In this document: positions 30,401-45,610 of the stretch, piece by piece
How the letters are laid out: every line of letters starts with the position of its first letter
Position numbering within the stretch: position 1 is the first letter of the stretch
Assembly: GCF_016735495.2 (NCBI RefSeq)
Contig: NZ_JAERQY020000003.1
Span: 248,001-312,000 of the forward strand
Length of the DNA: 64,000 nucleotides
DNA from: Lysobacter sp. MMG2
Lineage (GTDB): Bacteria > Pseudomonadota > Gammaproteobacteria > Xanthomonadales > Xanthomonadaceae
Direction: 5' to 3'
The notes under the pieces: model-generated
The model's input: only the letters and a program-made list of their open reading frames with translations
What the model was told of the DNA's origin: nothing
The model's database searches: none
Made by a program: the position numbers and the translations under genes

Positions 30401-30404
<4 letters not shown>
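29340..30404 (+). CDS. ntrB: Nitrogen sensor histidine kinase NtrB
   Basis: 354 residues, normal. PAS domain (about 15-115), HisKA with [19 protein letters not shown] and phospho-His138, HATPase with NLVRNAIEAGA, DDGRGV and GSGLGLALAQQ. Soluble, as expected. It phosphorylates or dephosphorylates NtrC under P-II control. ATG 29340 has no ribosome site and directly follows the NtrC-type box; no usable start lies between it and the PAS domain, so leaderless translation is plausible. Overlaps ntrC by 4 nt. Confidence 0.95.
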
Positions 30405-31819
<1,415 letters not shown>

Positions 31820-31940
31820 GGCCATCACGCTGTTCACCGCTGGCCCACTCACCCATCGCTACGCTGCACGCCACCCCGATGCGCCCGCCGCGCATCCGGT
31901 TTCCCCATTCGCAACACCGCATGATCGCAAGGAGATGCCG

Positions 31941-32531
31941 ATGAAGACCCCGCTGATGCCCGCCCTGCTCGCCACCGCCGTCGTGGCGCTGTCGGCCTGC
32001 AGTTCGTCGGCGCCGACGAAGAGCACGGCACCGGCGGCGCCGGCGGCGCCGGCCGCGCCGGCCGCGCAGTCCACCGCGAAGGCGGCGACGGTCAACCTCG
32101 CTTCGGCGTCGGGCAGCCTGGTCAGCGGCAAGCTGAGCATCGTGCCGATGGGCGACGGCGTGCACCTGACGGGCGAGATCGGCGGTTTTTCGCCGGGCAG
32201 CACGCATGCCATCCACATCCACGAGAAGGGCGACTGCAGCGCGGTCGACGCCAGCAGCGCCGGCGGTCACTTCAATCCCTCCGCGCAGCCGCACGGCAAG
32301 GTCGGCAGCGGCGCGCACCACGGCGGCGACATGGACAACATCGTCGCCAACGCCGAGGGCGTGGCGCAGGTCAACGCGCATGCGCAAGGCGTGACGCTCG
32401 GCGGCGGCGCGGCCAACGACGTCGCCGGCAAGGCGGTGATCGTGCACGCCTCGCCGGACGATTACCGCACGCAGCCCACGGGCAATGCGGGCGGACGCAT
32501 CGCCTGCGGCGTCATCACCGTTACGCGCTGA
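31941..32531 (+). CDS. Cu/Zn superoxide dismutase family lipoprotein
   Basis: 196 residues. Lipobox LSAC (Cys20), then an Ala/Pro-rich tether with four AAPAAP-like units (about 28-45). Catalytic SOD motifs: THAIHIHEKGDC (copper His pair and the disulfide Cys), GGHFNPSAQPHG, GAHHGGDMDN (zinc/bridging His and Asp) and KAVIVHASPDDY (last copper His), ending RIACGVITV with the second Cys. Intact. Periplasmic, lipid-anchored superoxide removal. AAGGAG before ATG 31941; longer in-frame starts overlap ntrC and are rejected. Confidence 0.93.
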   Translation: MKTPLMPALLATAVVALSACSSSAPTKSTAPAAPAAPAAPAAQSTAKAATVNLASASGSLVSGKLSIVPMGDGVHLTGEIGGFSPGSTHAIHIHEKGDCSAVDASSAGGHFNPSAQPHGKVGSGAHHGGDMDNIVANAEGVAQVNAHAQGVTLGGGAANDVAGKAVIVHASPDDYRTQPTGNAGGRIACGVITVTR

Positions 32532-32615
32532 GGCCAGCAAGAAGATGTGACGCGTGAGCGCCGGCCACGGGCCGGCGCCGTACACTCGGCGTTCCCCACT
32601 CCGGTGCCTCGCGCC

Positions 32616-33110
32616 ATGTCCACGCTGCGCATCCGCCCCGCCCACGCCCACGATCGCGACCTGCTCGCACAGTGGGCGCAGGCCATGGCGCTGGAAACCG
32701 AACACAAGCACCTGGACGAAGCCACGGTGCGCGCCGGCATGGAGGCGGGCATCGCCGATCCGGCGAAGGCGCGTTACTTCATCGCGATGCAGGAATCGGC
32801 GGTGGCCGGCCGCGAAACCATCGCCGCACCGGCGGGCACGCTGATGCTCACGCGCGAGTGGAGCGATTGGCGCAACGGTGACTGGTGGTGGATCCAGAGC
32901 GTGTACGTGGCGCCGCCGTTCCGCCGCCAGGGCGTGTTCTCCGCGCTGTACCGCCATGTCGAAACGTTGGCGCGGCAGACGCCGGGCGTGGTCGGCCTTC
33001 GACTGTATGTGGAGCGCGAGAACACCAATGCGTTCAAGACGTACACCGCGCTGGGCATGGTGGATGCGGGGTACGCGATCCTGGAAGCGGAGTTCGCCAA
33101 GCGGCCGTGA
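32616..33110 (+). CDS. GNAT-family N-acetyltransferase
   Basis: 164 residues. Complete GNAT core: RPAHAHDRDLLAQW at the N terminus, WWWIQSVYVAPPFRRQGVFSALYRHVE (strand beta4 and the acetyl-CoA loop RRQGV) and LRLYVERENTNAFKTYTALGM. Substrate unknown. Start ATG 32616 follows GCGCC and matches the family N terminus; an in-frame start at 32547 adds an unlikely Arg-rich leader. Confidence 0.9.
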   Translation: MSTLRIRPAHAHDRDLLAQWAQAMALETEHKHLDEATVRAGMEAGIADPAKARYFIAMQESAVAGRETIAAPAGTLMLTREWSDWRNGDWWWIQSVYVAPPFRRQGVFSALYRHVETLARQTPGVVGLRLYVERENTNAFKTYTALGMVDAGYAILEAEFAKRP

Positions 33111-33311
33111 GCGGCGCGATGCAAAAGATCGCGCCAACCTGCAAACCCTCCTCGTCGCTGAAGCAGACGAGGAAGTTTCGATCCAGCGCAACCTTCGCGT
33201 CGCCGCGACCGGCTATCCTCCGCGTTTACACGCTGAACACGCGTCCGGGCGCACGGTGCGCCGCATGAACCCTGCGGGCCCATGGCCCGACCACTTCCAA
33301 GGAGATTGACC

Positions 33312-33608
33312 ATGATCCGCAGCAGCCTGTGCCTCGCCGTCCTTGCCCTGTCGCTCGCGGGCTGCGCGTCGACGACGCCGGCAGCGGGTCCTGCGGCGCC
33401 CAGTGGTCTGTGCAATGCCGAAGGTGCGCGCTGGGCGATCGGCTCGGCGGTCAACGACGACGTCGTCAACCGCATCCTGCGCGACACCGGCAGCCGCGAC
33501 GCGCGCGTGCTGCGCCCGGGGCAACCGGCGACGATGGACTTCCGCGAGGATCGCGTGAACGTCGACGTCAACGACCGCGGCGCAATCACCGGCTTACGCT
33601 GCGGCTGA
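33312..33608 (+). CDS. I78-family peptidase inhibitor lipoprotein
   Basis: 98 residues. Lipobox LAGC (about Cys18), then a compact I78 domain: CNAEGARWAIGSAVNDDVVNRIL, RDTGSRDARVLRPGQPATMDFREDRVNVDVNDRG and LRCG. The two Cys likely form the disulfide known in the family. I78 proteins inhibit serine peptidases (elastase-type). AAGGAG site sits 8 nt before ATG 33312. Located just before the RNase/inhibitor pair; 38 bp separates them. Confidence 0.88.
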   Translation: MIRSSLCLAVLALSLAGCASTTPAAGPAAPSGLCNAEGARWAIGSAVNDDVVNRILRDTGSRDARVLRPGQPATMDFREDRVNVDVNDRGAITGLRCG

Positions 33609-33646
33609 GGCAACGGCGCCACGCGCGCCGATCACGGAAACAGCGC

Positions 33647-34075
33647 ATGTCGCGGCATCGTCATTCGATCGTGGTCCTGGCGCTGATCGCGCTGGTCGGC
33701 CTGTGGCTGTGGACCAAGCGCGCCGGCGACGGCGAACTGCGCGCGCCGAACGCGCCCGTCGCGACACAGCGCGCGGACGCGGCTTATCCCGCGTTCCTGC
33801 CGGCCGAGGCGCACGCGGCGCTCGACCGCATCGCCAGCGGCGCGACGCACCCGTACCGGCAGGACGGCAGCACGTTCCAGAATCGCGAAGGCCACCTGCC
33901 ACCGCAACCGCGCGGCTACTACCGCGAGTACACGGTGCCCACGCCCGGCGCGGACACGCGCGGTGCGCGCCGCATCATCGCCGGTGGCGATCCGCCGGTG
34001 GAGTACTGGTACACCTCGGACCATTACCAGAGCTTCCGCCGCTTCGAATGGTCGCCACCGAAGGACGCGCGATGA
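33647..34075 (+). CDS. Membrane-anchored or secreted barnase-type ribonuclease
   Basis: 142 residues. A hydrophobic N terminus (SIVVLALIALVGLWLW) without a clear cleavage site suggests an anchor or poor signal. The catalytic half keeps the microbial RNase (N1/T1/barnase) pattern: FQNREGHLPPQ, the general base Glu in YYREYTVPTPG, Arg in RGARRIIAGG, and the general acid His in WYTSDHYQSFRRF. Expected to cleave RNA after purines. Overlaps the barstar gene by 4 nt, so toxin and inhibitor are translated together. Confidence 0.9.
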   Translation: MSRHRHSIVVLALIALVGLWLWTKRAGDGELRAPNAPVATQRADAAYPAFLPAEAHAALDRIASGATHPYRQDGSTFQNREGHLPPQPRGYYREYTVPTPGADTRGARRIIAGGDPPVEYWYTSDHYQSFRRFEWSPPKDAR

Positions 34076-34509
34076 ACGCCGTGGACCTGCGCAGCATCCT
34101 CTCCGACCCCGAACACAGCGGCGCGTATTTCATCGACGAGCGCGACAGCGAGGGCATGGCGCAGACTGCGGACGCGCTCGGCTTCGCGGTGATGCGCGTG
34201 GACCTGGCCGGCTGCGAAGGCAAGACTGACCTGATGGCGCGGCTCGCGCAGGCCGGCGGCTTCCCCGACCTGTTCGGCGCGAACTGGGACGCGCTGTCGG
34301 ACGTGCTGCGCGACATGTCGTGGCGTCCTGCGCCCGGTTACGTATGGCTGGTCGAGAACGCCGGTGCATGGCGCGAGGCCAACAGTGCCGACTTCGACAC
34401 GCTGCTGGACATCCTCAACGAGGCCGCCTTCGAATGGTCGCGCGAAGAGGTCGCGTTCTGGGCGCTGCTGCCCTTCCCGGGCGATCAGCTGACGACGCTG
34501 GAAGACTGA
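34072..34509 (+). CDS. Barstar-family RNase inhibitor
   Basis: 145 residues, longer than B. amyloliquefaciens barstar (about 90) by an N-terminal extension. Core: VDLAGCEGKTDLMARLAQAGGFPDLFGANWDALSDVLRDM, where the Asp-rich NWDALSD helix is the barnase-plugging segment. No signal peptide, so it stays in the cytosol. ATG 34072 overlaps the RNase stop (ATGA). Role: protects the cell from its own RNase before export. Downstream lies an intergenic repeat. Confidence 0.9.
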   Translation: MNAVDLRSILSDPEHSGAYFIDERDSEGMAQTADALGFAVMRVDLAGCEGKTDLMARLAQAGGFPDLFGANWDALSDVLRDMSWRPAPGYVWLVENAGAWREANSADFDTLLDILNEAAFEWSREEVAFWALLPFPGDQLTTLED

Positions 34510-34540
34510 GGCGCGCTGCTGGTTTGCTGGTTTGCTGTTC

Positions 34541-34698
34541 CCTTCTCCCATCGGGAGAAGGTGCCCTGGACTTGATCCAGGGCGGATGAGGGGGAACGGG
34601 GCGGGAACGCATGAACTCTCAGCGCCTCGCCGCACCGGCGCTCCGACTCATTCCCTTCGTTAGCCCTCACCCCAACCCCTCTCCCGGTGGGAGAGGGG
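34541..34698. repeat. Multi-hairpin intergenic repeat (family C, copy 2)
   Basis: Three hairpins: CCTTCTCCCA/TCGGGAGAAGG (34541-34561), GCCCTGGA/TCCAGGGC (34563-34583) and CCCCTCTCCC/GGGAGAGGGG (34676-34698). Outer hairpins match those of the repeat at 25389-25460 in reverse order and strand; the middle hairpin and about 85 bp of spacer are additional. It separates the barstar gene from the convergent MFS gene and probably ends both transcripts. Confidence 0.8.
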
Positions 34699-34704
34699 CT
34701 TTCA

Positions 34705-35970
34705 TCACCGCGCTTCGACCGCTTCGATCGAAGCCGCCGCGGGCACGCGCGCATACCGCCACGCAATGCCCACCGCCACCGCCAGCAGCACGCCGGCGAT
34801 CAGGAACGGGGCGCCCGGCAGGTGCACCGGTGCGCGCGCATCGATGAAATAGCCGAAGCTGCCGGCGAACACGACCGGGCCGATGATGCCCGCCAGGCTC
34901 ACCAGGCTCATCAACGCGCCCTGGATGCGGCCCTGCACTTCCGGCCCGACCTGTCGCGTGATCAGCGCCTGCGTCGACGGCGCGGCCAGGCCCCATACGG
35001 CGGAGATCGGCAGGCCGATCAGGAACACCCAGCCCACGTCGGCGAACCCGTAGATCGCAAAACCCACCGCACCGCAGGCCAGGCCGAGAATCAGCGCGCG
35101 ACGCTCGCCCATCGCATGCACGACCTTGCCCACCAGCCCCGCCTGCACGATCACGTTGAGCACGCCGACGATGGCGAGCACGTAGCTCACTTCGCGCGGG
35201 CCCCACTGGTACTGGTAGTCGGCGAACAGCACGAACACGCTCGGGTACACGTAATGCGCCAGGTTGGCGATGAACACCACCGCCGCCAGACCGAACACCT
35301 GCGGGTAGCGCTTGAGCAGCACCAGCGATCCGAGCGGATTGGCGTGCGACCAGTCGAAGCGCGCGCTGCGGCGCTCCTTCGGCAGCGACTCGGGCAGCAC
35401 GAACCAGCCGTAGCAGAAGTTCACCAACGCCAGCGCGGCCGCGAACCAGAACGGCAGGCGCAGGTCGATCTCGCCCAGTTGGCCGCCGATCAGCGGCCCG
35501 ACGATGAAGCCCACGCCGAACGCGGCGCCGAGCAGGCCGTAGCTCTTGGCGCGCTTGTCGGCCGGTGTGATGTCGGCGACGTAGGCGTTGGCCGTGGTGA
35601 AACTGGCCGAGGTGATGCCCGAAATGACCCGGCCCACCAGCAACCACGCCAGCGACGGCGCCAGCGCCATGAACACGAAGTCCAGCCCCAGACCCAGGCA
35701 CGACAGCAGGATCACCGGCCGCCGCCCGAACCGGTCCGACAACGCGCCCTGGATCGGCGAGGTGATGAACTGGATGCCGGCGAACAGGAAGCCGAATGCC
35801 GCCACCCAATACGCCGCATGCGCGGTGTCGCCGCCGGCGAACTGCTCGATCAGGTGCGGCAGCACCGGGATGATCAGGCCGAACGAGAGGACGTCGATCA
35901 GGATGGTGACGAAGATGAAGGCGAGCGCGGCGCGGCGGCGCGCACCCGTGGCGGGAGCGGTATCGGTCAC
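34705..35970 (-). CDS. TCR/Tet-family MFS drug exporter
   Basis: 421 residues, 12 transmembrane segments. Signature features: DVLSFGLIIPVLPHLIEQF in helix 1 and the motif A loop GALSDRFGRRPVILLS between helices 2 and 3, as in TetA. VISGITSASFTTANAYVADITPADKRAKSYGL is also typical. Drug/proton antiport at the inner membrane is inferred; no TetR-like regulator is adjacent, so tetracycline specificity should not be assumed. Stop lies 7 bp from the family C repeat. Confidence 0.9.
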   Translation of the reverse strand: MTDTAPATGARRRAALAFIFVTILIDVLSFGLIIPVLPHLIEQFAGGDTAHAAYWVAAFGFLFAGIQFITSPIQGALSDRFGRRPVILLSCLGLGLDFVFMALAPSLAWLLVGRVISGITSASFTTANAYVADITPADKRAKSYGLLGAAFGVGFIVGPLIGGQLGEIDLRLPFWFAAALALVNFCYGWFVLPESLPKERRSARFDWSHANPLGSLVLLKRYPQVFGLAAVVFIANLAHYVYPSVFVLFADYQYQWGPREVSYVLAIVGVLNVIVQAGLVGKVVHAMGERRALILGLACGAVGFAIYGFADVGWVFLIGLPISAVWGLAAPSTQALITRQVGPEVQGRIQGALMSLVSLAGIIGPVVFAGSFGYFIDARAPVHLPGAPFLIAGVLLAVAVGIAWRYARVPAAASIEAVEAR

Positions 35971-36050
35971 GAGGGGCCGGGGGCGATCGGGAAGACGGGC
36001 AGTTTAGCGCGCTGGCCGCGCGCGCCTCTCTCCGCTGCGTCGACGCATTC

Positions 36051-36093
36051 CCTCTCGCCTTGCGGCGACCGAAGGGAGTGCAGAGCTGAGAGG
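36051..36093. repeat. Family D hairpin repeat, copy 1
   Basis: CCTCTC (36051-36056) pairs with GAGAGG (36088-36093) around a long loop. The interior GCGGCGACCG...AGAGCTGAG, 29 nt long, recurs as its reverse complement at 53549-53593. Upstream of the MFS gene. Function unknown. Confidence 0.7.
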
Positions 36094-36105
36094 AACAACG
36101 GCATC

Positions 36106-36200
36106 GTAGCCCGGGTAAGCGAAGCGCACCCGGGATCGACGTTCCGCAATCCCGCAACGTGCGGGTCCCCGGGTGCGGCCTTCGGCCTTACCCGGGCTAC
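36106..36200. repeat. Inverted-terminus intergenic element GTAGCCCGGGTAAG...CTTACCCGGGCTAC
   Basis: Ends are perfect 14-bp inverted repeats (36106-36119 and 36187-36200), with internal copies of the same theme (AAGCGCACCCGGG, CCCCGGGTGCGGCC). Length 95 bp. It could fold into one long cruciform or transcript hairpin. Elements with this sequence are frequent in Xanthomonadaceae. No gene is seen in 35971-36515; this stretch holds the repeats at 36051 and 36106 and the gltB leader. Confidence 0.8.
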
Positions 36201-36346
36201 GAAAGGACTGCGTGCGCACCGATCGCGCGAATGGTTTCAACCGTTACCAAACGCCTCCGGATGTCGCGCACCATTCCTCGTCCGATCAATTACTTGTGCC
36301 TCCTGACGCGTCCTTGCGCGCGTCGTCCGCAAGACAAATTGCCGCA

Positions 36347-36376
36347 TTGCACAAAGTGTGATTTATTCGGTAGAAC
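36347..36376 (+). promoter_or_regulatory. Candidate gltB promoter and dyad
   Basis: TTGCAC (36347-36352) and TAGAAC (36371-36376), 18 nt apart, resemble -35/-10 boxes in a locally A/T-rich stretch. The first overlaps the dyad CACA-AAG-TGTG (36350-36360), a possible operator. ATG of gltB lies 140 bp downstream. No sigma-54 or NtrC-type match was found here. Weak evidence. Confidence 0.3.
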
Positions 36377-36515
36377 CAGGGTGGTGAGGCAGGCCGGACC
36401 GCGCGAGCGGACCGTCTTCGTCGTCGCCGGAATCCCCGGTGTGGCGTGTGCCTCAGCCAGGTTCGTTGTCGTGTTTCGCACAGCAACCCAGCGGTGAATC
36501 CGCGTTGGAGTGACG

Positions 36516-40982
<4,467 letters not shown>

Positions 40983-41007
40983 TGTTCAAGAACCGCACTC
41001 GCTTTTG

Positions 41008-41124
41008 CCCCTCCCCCTGCGTGCAGGGGGAGGTTGGGAGGGGGTACGAGGCGCGCCAGCGCCGAGCTCGCCGCGATGCGGCTTCGCGCCCCCTCCCCAA
41101 CCCTCCCCTGCAAGCAGGGGAGGG
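41008..41124. repeat. Family A double-hairpin repeat between gltB and gltD
   Basis: Begins CCCCTCCCCCTGC, has CCCCCTGC/GCAGGGGG and CCCTCCCCTGC/GCAGGGGAGGG hairpins at its two ends, and a middle GCGCCGAGCTCGCCGCGATG. About 117 bp. The region 49720-49837 is nearly its exact reverse complement. It interrupts the gltBD operon. Confidence 0.9.
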
Positions 41125-41130
41125 CGCTGA

Positions 41131-42639
<1,509 letters not shown>

Positions 42640-42690
42640 CGCGGGGCAGGTTGTATCGGCTCAGCCCGCAGCTTCACCTGGCAACGAACA

Positions 42691-42744
42691 CCGTTCTTCC
42701 TGAGCGTAGGTGCCTCAGCACCGAAGTCGAAGGATGGACGGGGC
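42691..42744. repeat. Family F repeat, copy 1
   Basis: CGTTCTTCCTGAGCGTAG...CCGAAGTCGAAGGATGG ACGGGGC. One of three copies in 560 bp. Arms are CGTTC-type and GGACGG-type ends with an inner GGTGC/GCACC hairpin. It lies 50 bp after gltD. Confidence 0.85.
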
Positions 42745-42749
42745 GCAGC

Positions 42750-43041
42750 CTACACGCGCTCATGCCGATGCTTGCCACGCGCCAAGTCGCCAACGCGCCT
42801 CCAATCTCCGTCTACCAACGCCTGTTTCTTCGCGCGACTCCAGCCTTTGATCTGGCGTTCGGCGACCAGCGCCTTCCCGGGTTTCGAATGCCTGCGTGTA
42901 GACGAGAACCACGGGGCGGCGCGTCTGGGTGTAGCAGGCGAAGCGGCCTGCGTGGTGCTCGTCGAGGCGTCGTTCGAGATCGTCGGTGTGTCCGATGTAG
43001 AAGCTCGCGTCGGCACAGCGAAGGATGTACATCCAGAACAT
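42750..43041 (-). pseudogene. GIY-YIG endonuclease-like gene, frameshifted
   Basis: From ATG 43041 the frame gives MFWMYILRCADASFYIGHTDD, the GIY-YIG core, and VVLVYTQAFETRE. It then reads GAGRRTP..., while the neighbouring frame carries ALVAERQIKGWSRAKKQALV and ends at 42750. A shift of one inserted or two lost bases near 42871-42874 (minus strand CGGGAAGGCGCTGG) separates the two parts. The intact family is about 90-100 residues. Flanked by family F repeats in inverted orientation. A sequencing error is possible. Confidence 0.8.
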
Positions 43042-43065
43042 GAGGCTCGTCCTTGAGCTTGCCAG

Positions 43066-43118
43066 TCCGTCCATCCTTCGACTTCGGCGCTGCGCGCCTA
43101 CGCTCAGGACGAACGGGG
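43066..43118. repeat. Family F repeat, copy 2 (inverted)
   Basis: Reverse-complement orientation relative to copies 1 and 3: CCGTCCATCCTTCGACTTCG...CTACGCTCAGGACGAACGGGG. Copies 1 and 2 share a long near-identical core and embrace the GIY-YIG pseudogene at 42750-43041. Confidence 0.85.
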
Positions 43119-43150
43119 AAGGGCTGCAGGATGGAAGGATGGAAGGATGA

Positions 43151-43182
43151 AGCGCTCAAGCGCTCAAGCGCTCAAGCGCTCA
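43151..43182. repeat. Tandem octamer AGCGCTCA x4
   Basis: Four perfect copies of the 8-mer AGCGCTCA (AGCGCT is palindromic). It follows another 8-mer run, GGATGGAA x2.5, at 43129-43148. Such microsatellites can change length by slippage. Nothing in the surrounding sequence shows that it lies in a gene. Confidence 0.9.
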
Positions 43183-43199
43183 ACGTCAGTATCCTTTCA

Positions 43200-43251
43200 C
43201 CGTTCGTCCTGAGCGTAGCGACGAAGTCGCGGAGTCGAAGGATAAACGGGC
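43200..43251. repeat. Family F repeat, copy 3
   Basis: CCGTTCGTCCTGAGCGTAG...GAGTCGAAGGATAAACGGG, same direction as copy 1. It lies 40 bp from the folE stop. The 652-bp gap 42640-43291 therefore holds three family F repeats, the GIY-YIG pseudogene and the octamer array, and no intact gene. Confidence 0.85.
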
Positions 43252-43291
43252 CGATCGCCTCACGCCGCCAGTCAGCGCGGGCAGCGGACGC

Positions 43292-43882
43292 CTACCGCCC
43301 CGGCCCCACATCGATGAACTGCAAGAACTCCGCCCGCGTCCGCGCATCCTCGCGAAAACTGCCGAGCATCTTCGAAGTGATCATGCTCACGCCACGCTTG
43401 TGCACGCCACGCGTGGTCATGCACTCGTGCGAGCCCTCGATCACCACACCGACGCCGCGCGGCTGCAATACGTCCTGGATCACCTGCGCGATCTGCGCCG
43501 TCATCTTCTCCTGCACCTGCAGGCGGCGGGCGTAGGTTTCCACCACGCGCGCGAGTTTGCTGATGCCCACCACCTTGCCGTCGGGCAGATAGCCCACGTG
43601 CGCCTTGCCGATGATCGGCGCCATGTGGTGCTCGCAGTGGCTTTCGAACTCGATGTCGCGCAGCACGATCATCTCGTCGTAACCCTCGACTTCCTCGAAA
43701 GTGCGCTTGAGGTAGTCGGCCGGGTCTTCGGCGTAGCCGCTGAACCAGTCCTGGTAGGCCTTGGCGACGCGCTTGGGCGTGTCGAGCAGCCCTTCGCGCG
43801 CCGGATCGTCGCCGGCCCAGCGCAGCAGCGTGCGCACGGCGGCCTCGGCCTGGTCGCGGGTGGGCTTGTCGTCATGCGCCAT
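43292..43882 (-). CDS. folE: GTP cyclohydrolase I
   Basis: 196 residues, usual length. Converts GTP to dihydroneopterin triphosphate, the first step of folate and pterin synthesis. Zinc and catalytic motif [11 protein letters not shown] with Cys83 and His85/86; further hallmark stretches [33 protein letters not shown] and [20 protein letters not shown]. Complete. Monocistronic; a 195-bp spacer separates it from the efflux operon. No regulatory site recognised. Confidence 0.97.
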   Translation of the reverse strand: MAHDDKPTRDQAEAAVRTLLRWAGDDPAREGLLDTPKRVAKAYQDWFSGYAEDPADYLKRTFEEVEGYDEMIVLRDIEFESHCEHHMAPIIGKAHVGYLPDGKVVGISKLARVVETYARRLQVQEKMTAQIAQVIQDVLQPRGVGVVIEGSHECMTTRGVHKRGVSMITSKMLGSFREDARTRAEFLQFIDVGPGR

Positions 43883-44077
43883 GGCACGGCCTCGTGATGG
43901 GGGACGGAAATGCTACTCCACCCGGCGCGAGCGGAGAAAAAAGACGCCGCCGGGCGGGATGAGGCCACGACGGCGCGAAAGGCTGCGAACAGCCGAGGGT
44001 CTGGATCCGAGCAACCGGCGACGCCACGCGTGAGGGAGGGGATCGCGTGACGCCGCCGGCCGTCGGCAGGGGAACGG

Positions 44078-45610
44078 TCAGCGCGAGGCGACTTCCTCGC
44101 GCACTGGAACGCGCGTCGGCCAGCCGCCGGCCAGCGCCTTGTACAGCGCGACCGCGGAACTGGCGCTGCGCGTGCGGCCGTCGGCGAAGGCTTCCTGCGC
44201 GTTGAGCTGGGTGCGTTCGGCATCCAGCACTTCGAACAGGTCGGCGGCACCGGCCTCGTAGCGCACGCGCGCCAGGCGCGCGGCGGTGGCGCTGTCGATG
44301 GCGGCCTGCTCCAGATGCTGGTCTTCCACGCGCGCACGGGCATAACGGACCAGTGCGTTCTCGGTGTCTTCCAGCGCGAGCAGCACGGACTGCTGGTAGC
44401 GCGCCAGTTCGCCGGCGGCGTCGGCATCGGCCGCGGCCATGCGAGCACGCACGCGGCCGATGTCGAGGAACGACCAGTCGATGCCCAGCGCAACGAACCG
44501 CGTCTCGCTGTCGCGTTCGAACAGCGCGCTGCTGTCGATCGCCTGGCTGCCGATCAGTCCGCCGAGCGTGAAGCGCGGGAACAGGTCGGCCGTCGCCACG
44601 CCGATGCGTGCCGTGGCCGCATGCAGGCGGTGTTCGGCGGCGATCACGTCGGGGCGGTGGCGCAGCAGTTCGCCGGGCGAACCCGGATCCAGCCGCGACG
44701 GCAACGCCGGCAGCGGCTGCACGGGCGTGAGCTCGGCGATCAGCGCGTCGGGCGTCTGTCCGGTGAGCACGGCCAGGCGATGCATCGTCACCGCGACCTG
44801 CGCTTCCAGCGCCGGCACACGTGCGAGCGTGGCCTCCAGCTGCGCGCGGGCGCGAGACGTGTCGAACTCCGTGCCGCGACCGGCGTCGAAGCGCGCGTTC
44901 ACCAGGCGCAGCGTTTCGCGCTGGTTCTCGGCGTTGTTTTGGGCGACGCGCAGGCGTTCCTGCAGGCCGCGCAGTTCGACATAGCTGCGCGCGACCTCGC
45001 CGACGATGGCGACCTGCAACGCGTCCAGGTCCGACGCGGTGGCCCAGGCTTCCGCGCGCTGCGATTCCACGCCACGGCGCACGCGGCCGAACACGTCCAG
45101 CTCCCAGCTGACGTCGGCCTGCACGCTGTAGCTTTCGCCGTCGCGATTGTTGCGCGATACGCCCGGCGCCTGGTCGGCGCTGGCGCGCGAGTCGCTGGCG
45201 GTGGCGCTGGCCGTCACGGTCGGGAACCGATCGAGCTTGGCGTTGCGCAGCAGTGCGTTCGCGCGGTCGTAGCTGGCCAGCGCGATGCGCAGGTCGTGGT
45301 TGGCGGCCAGCGAATCCTCGACCAGCCGCGTCAGCAGCGGGTCGTTGAAACTGCGCCAGAACTCGTCGTCGGCCTGCGGCGCGGGCACCTGGCTCGATGG
45401 CGTATTGCCCGACGAGGTGTCGCCCGACGGCGCCTGCGCCGTGGACGATTCGACGCCGGTGGCGATGTCCACCGCGCGCGCATCCGCGGCGGCTTCATCG
45501 CGCGCGAACTTCGCGGGCGTGTCGATGTTCGGCCGCACGTAGTCGGGGCCGACGGCGCACGCGGCGAGCAGTGCCGCCGCGACGCCGAGCGTGAGGGAGC
45601 GGATCACCAT
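44078..45610 (-). CDS. NodT-family outer-membrane efflux lipoprotein
   Basis: 510 residues. Lipobox LAAC with Cys18, then CAVGPDYVRPNI, the common start of NodT/OprM proteins. Two OEP repeats follow: DLRIALASYDRANALLRNAKLDRFP and ELLRHRPDVIAAEHRLHAATARIGVATADLFPRFTLGG. Forms the outer-membrane duct for the RND pump. Start 45610 overlaps the upstream SDR gene by 7 nt, indicating co-transcription; a longer in-frame stretch to 46018 covers that SDR gene and is rejected. Confidence 0.93.
   Translation of the reverse strand: MVIRSLTLGVAAALLAACAVGPDYVRPNIDTPAKFARDEAAADARAVDIATGVESSTAQAPSGDTSSGNTPSSQVPAPQADDEFWRSFNDPLLTRLVEDSLAANHDLRIALASYDRANALLRNAKLDRFPTVTASATASDSRASADQAPGVSRNNRDGESYSVQADVSWELDVFGRVRRGVESQRAEAWATASDLDALQVAIVGEVARSYVELRGLQERLRVAQNNAENQRETLRLVNARFDAGRGTEFDTSRARAQLEATLARVPALEAQVAVTMHRLAVLTGQTPDALIAELTPVQPLPALPSRLDPGSPGELLRHRPDVIAAEHRLHAATARIGVATADLFPRFTLGGLIGSQAIDSSALFERDSETRFVALGIDWSFLDIGRVRARMAAADADAAGELARYQQSVLLALEDTENALVRYARARVEDQHLEQAAIDSATAARLARVRYEAGAADLFEVLDAERTQLNAQEAFADGRTRSASSAVALYKALAGGWPTRVPVREEVASR

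Noticed and set aside
34705-36306. Plus-strand frame opposite the MFS gene
   Set aside because: Composition typical of antisense reading of a membrane protein in high-GC DNA (Arg/His/Gln-rich), no motif.
36201-36515. Sigma-54 or NtrC-type site for gltBD
   Set aside because: Only the dyad CACAAAGTGTG and a weak sigma-70-like pair are seen; neither fits NtrC-type spacing.
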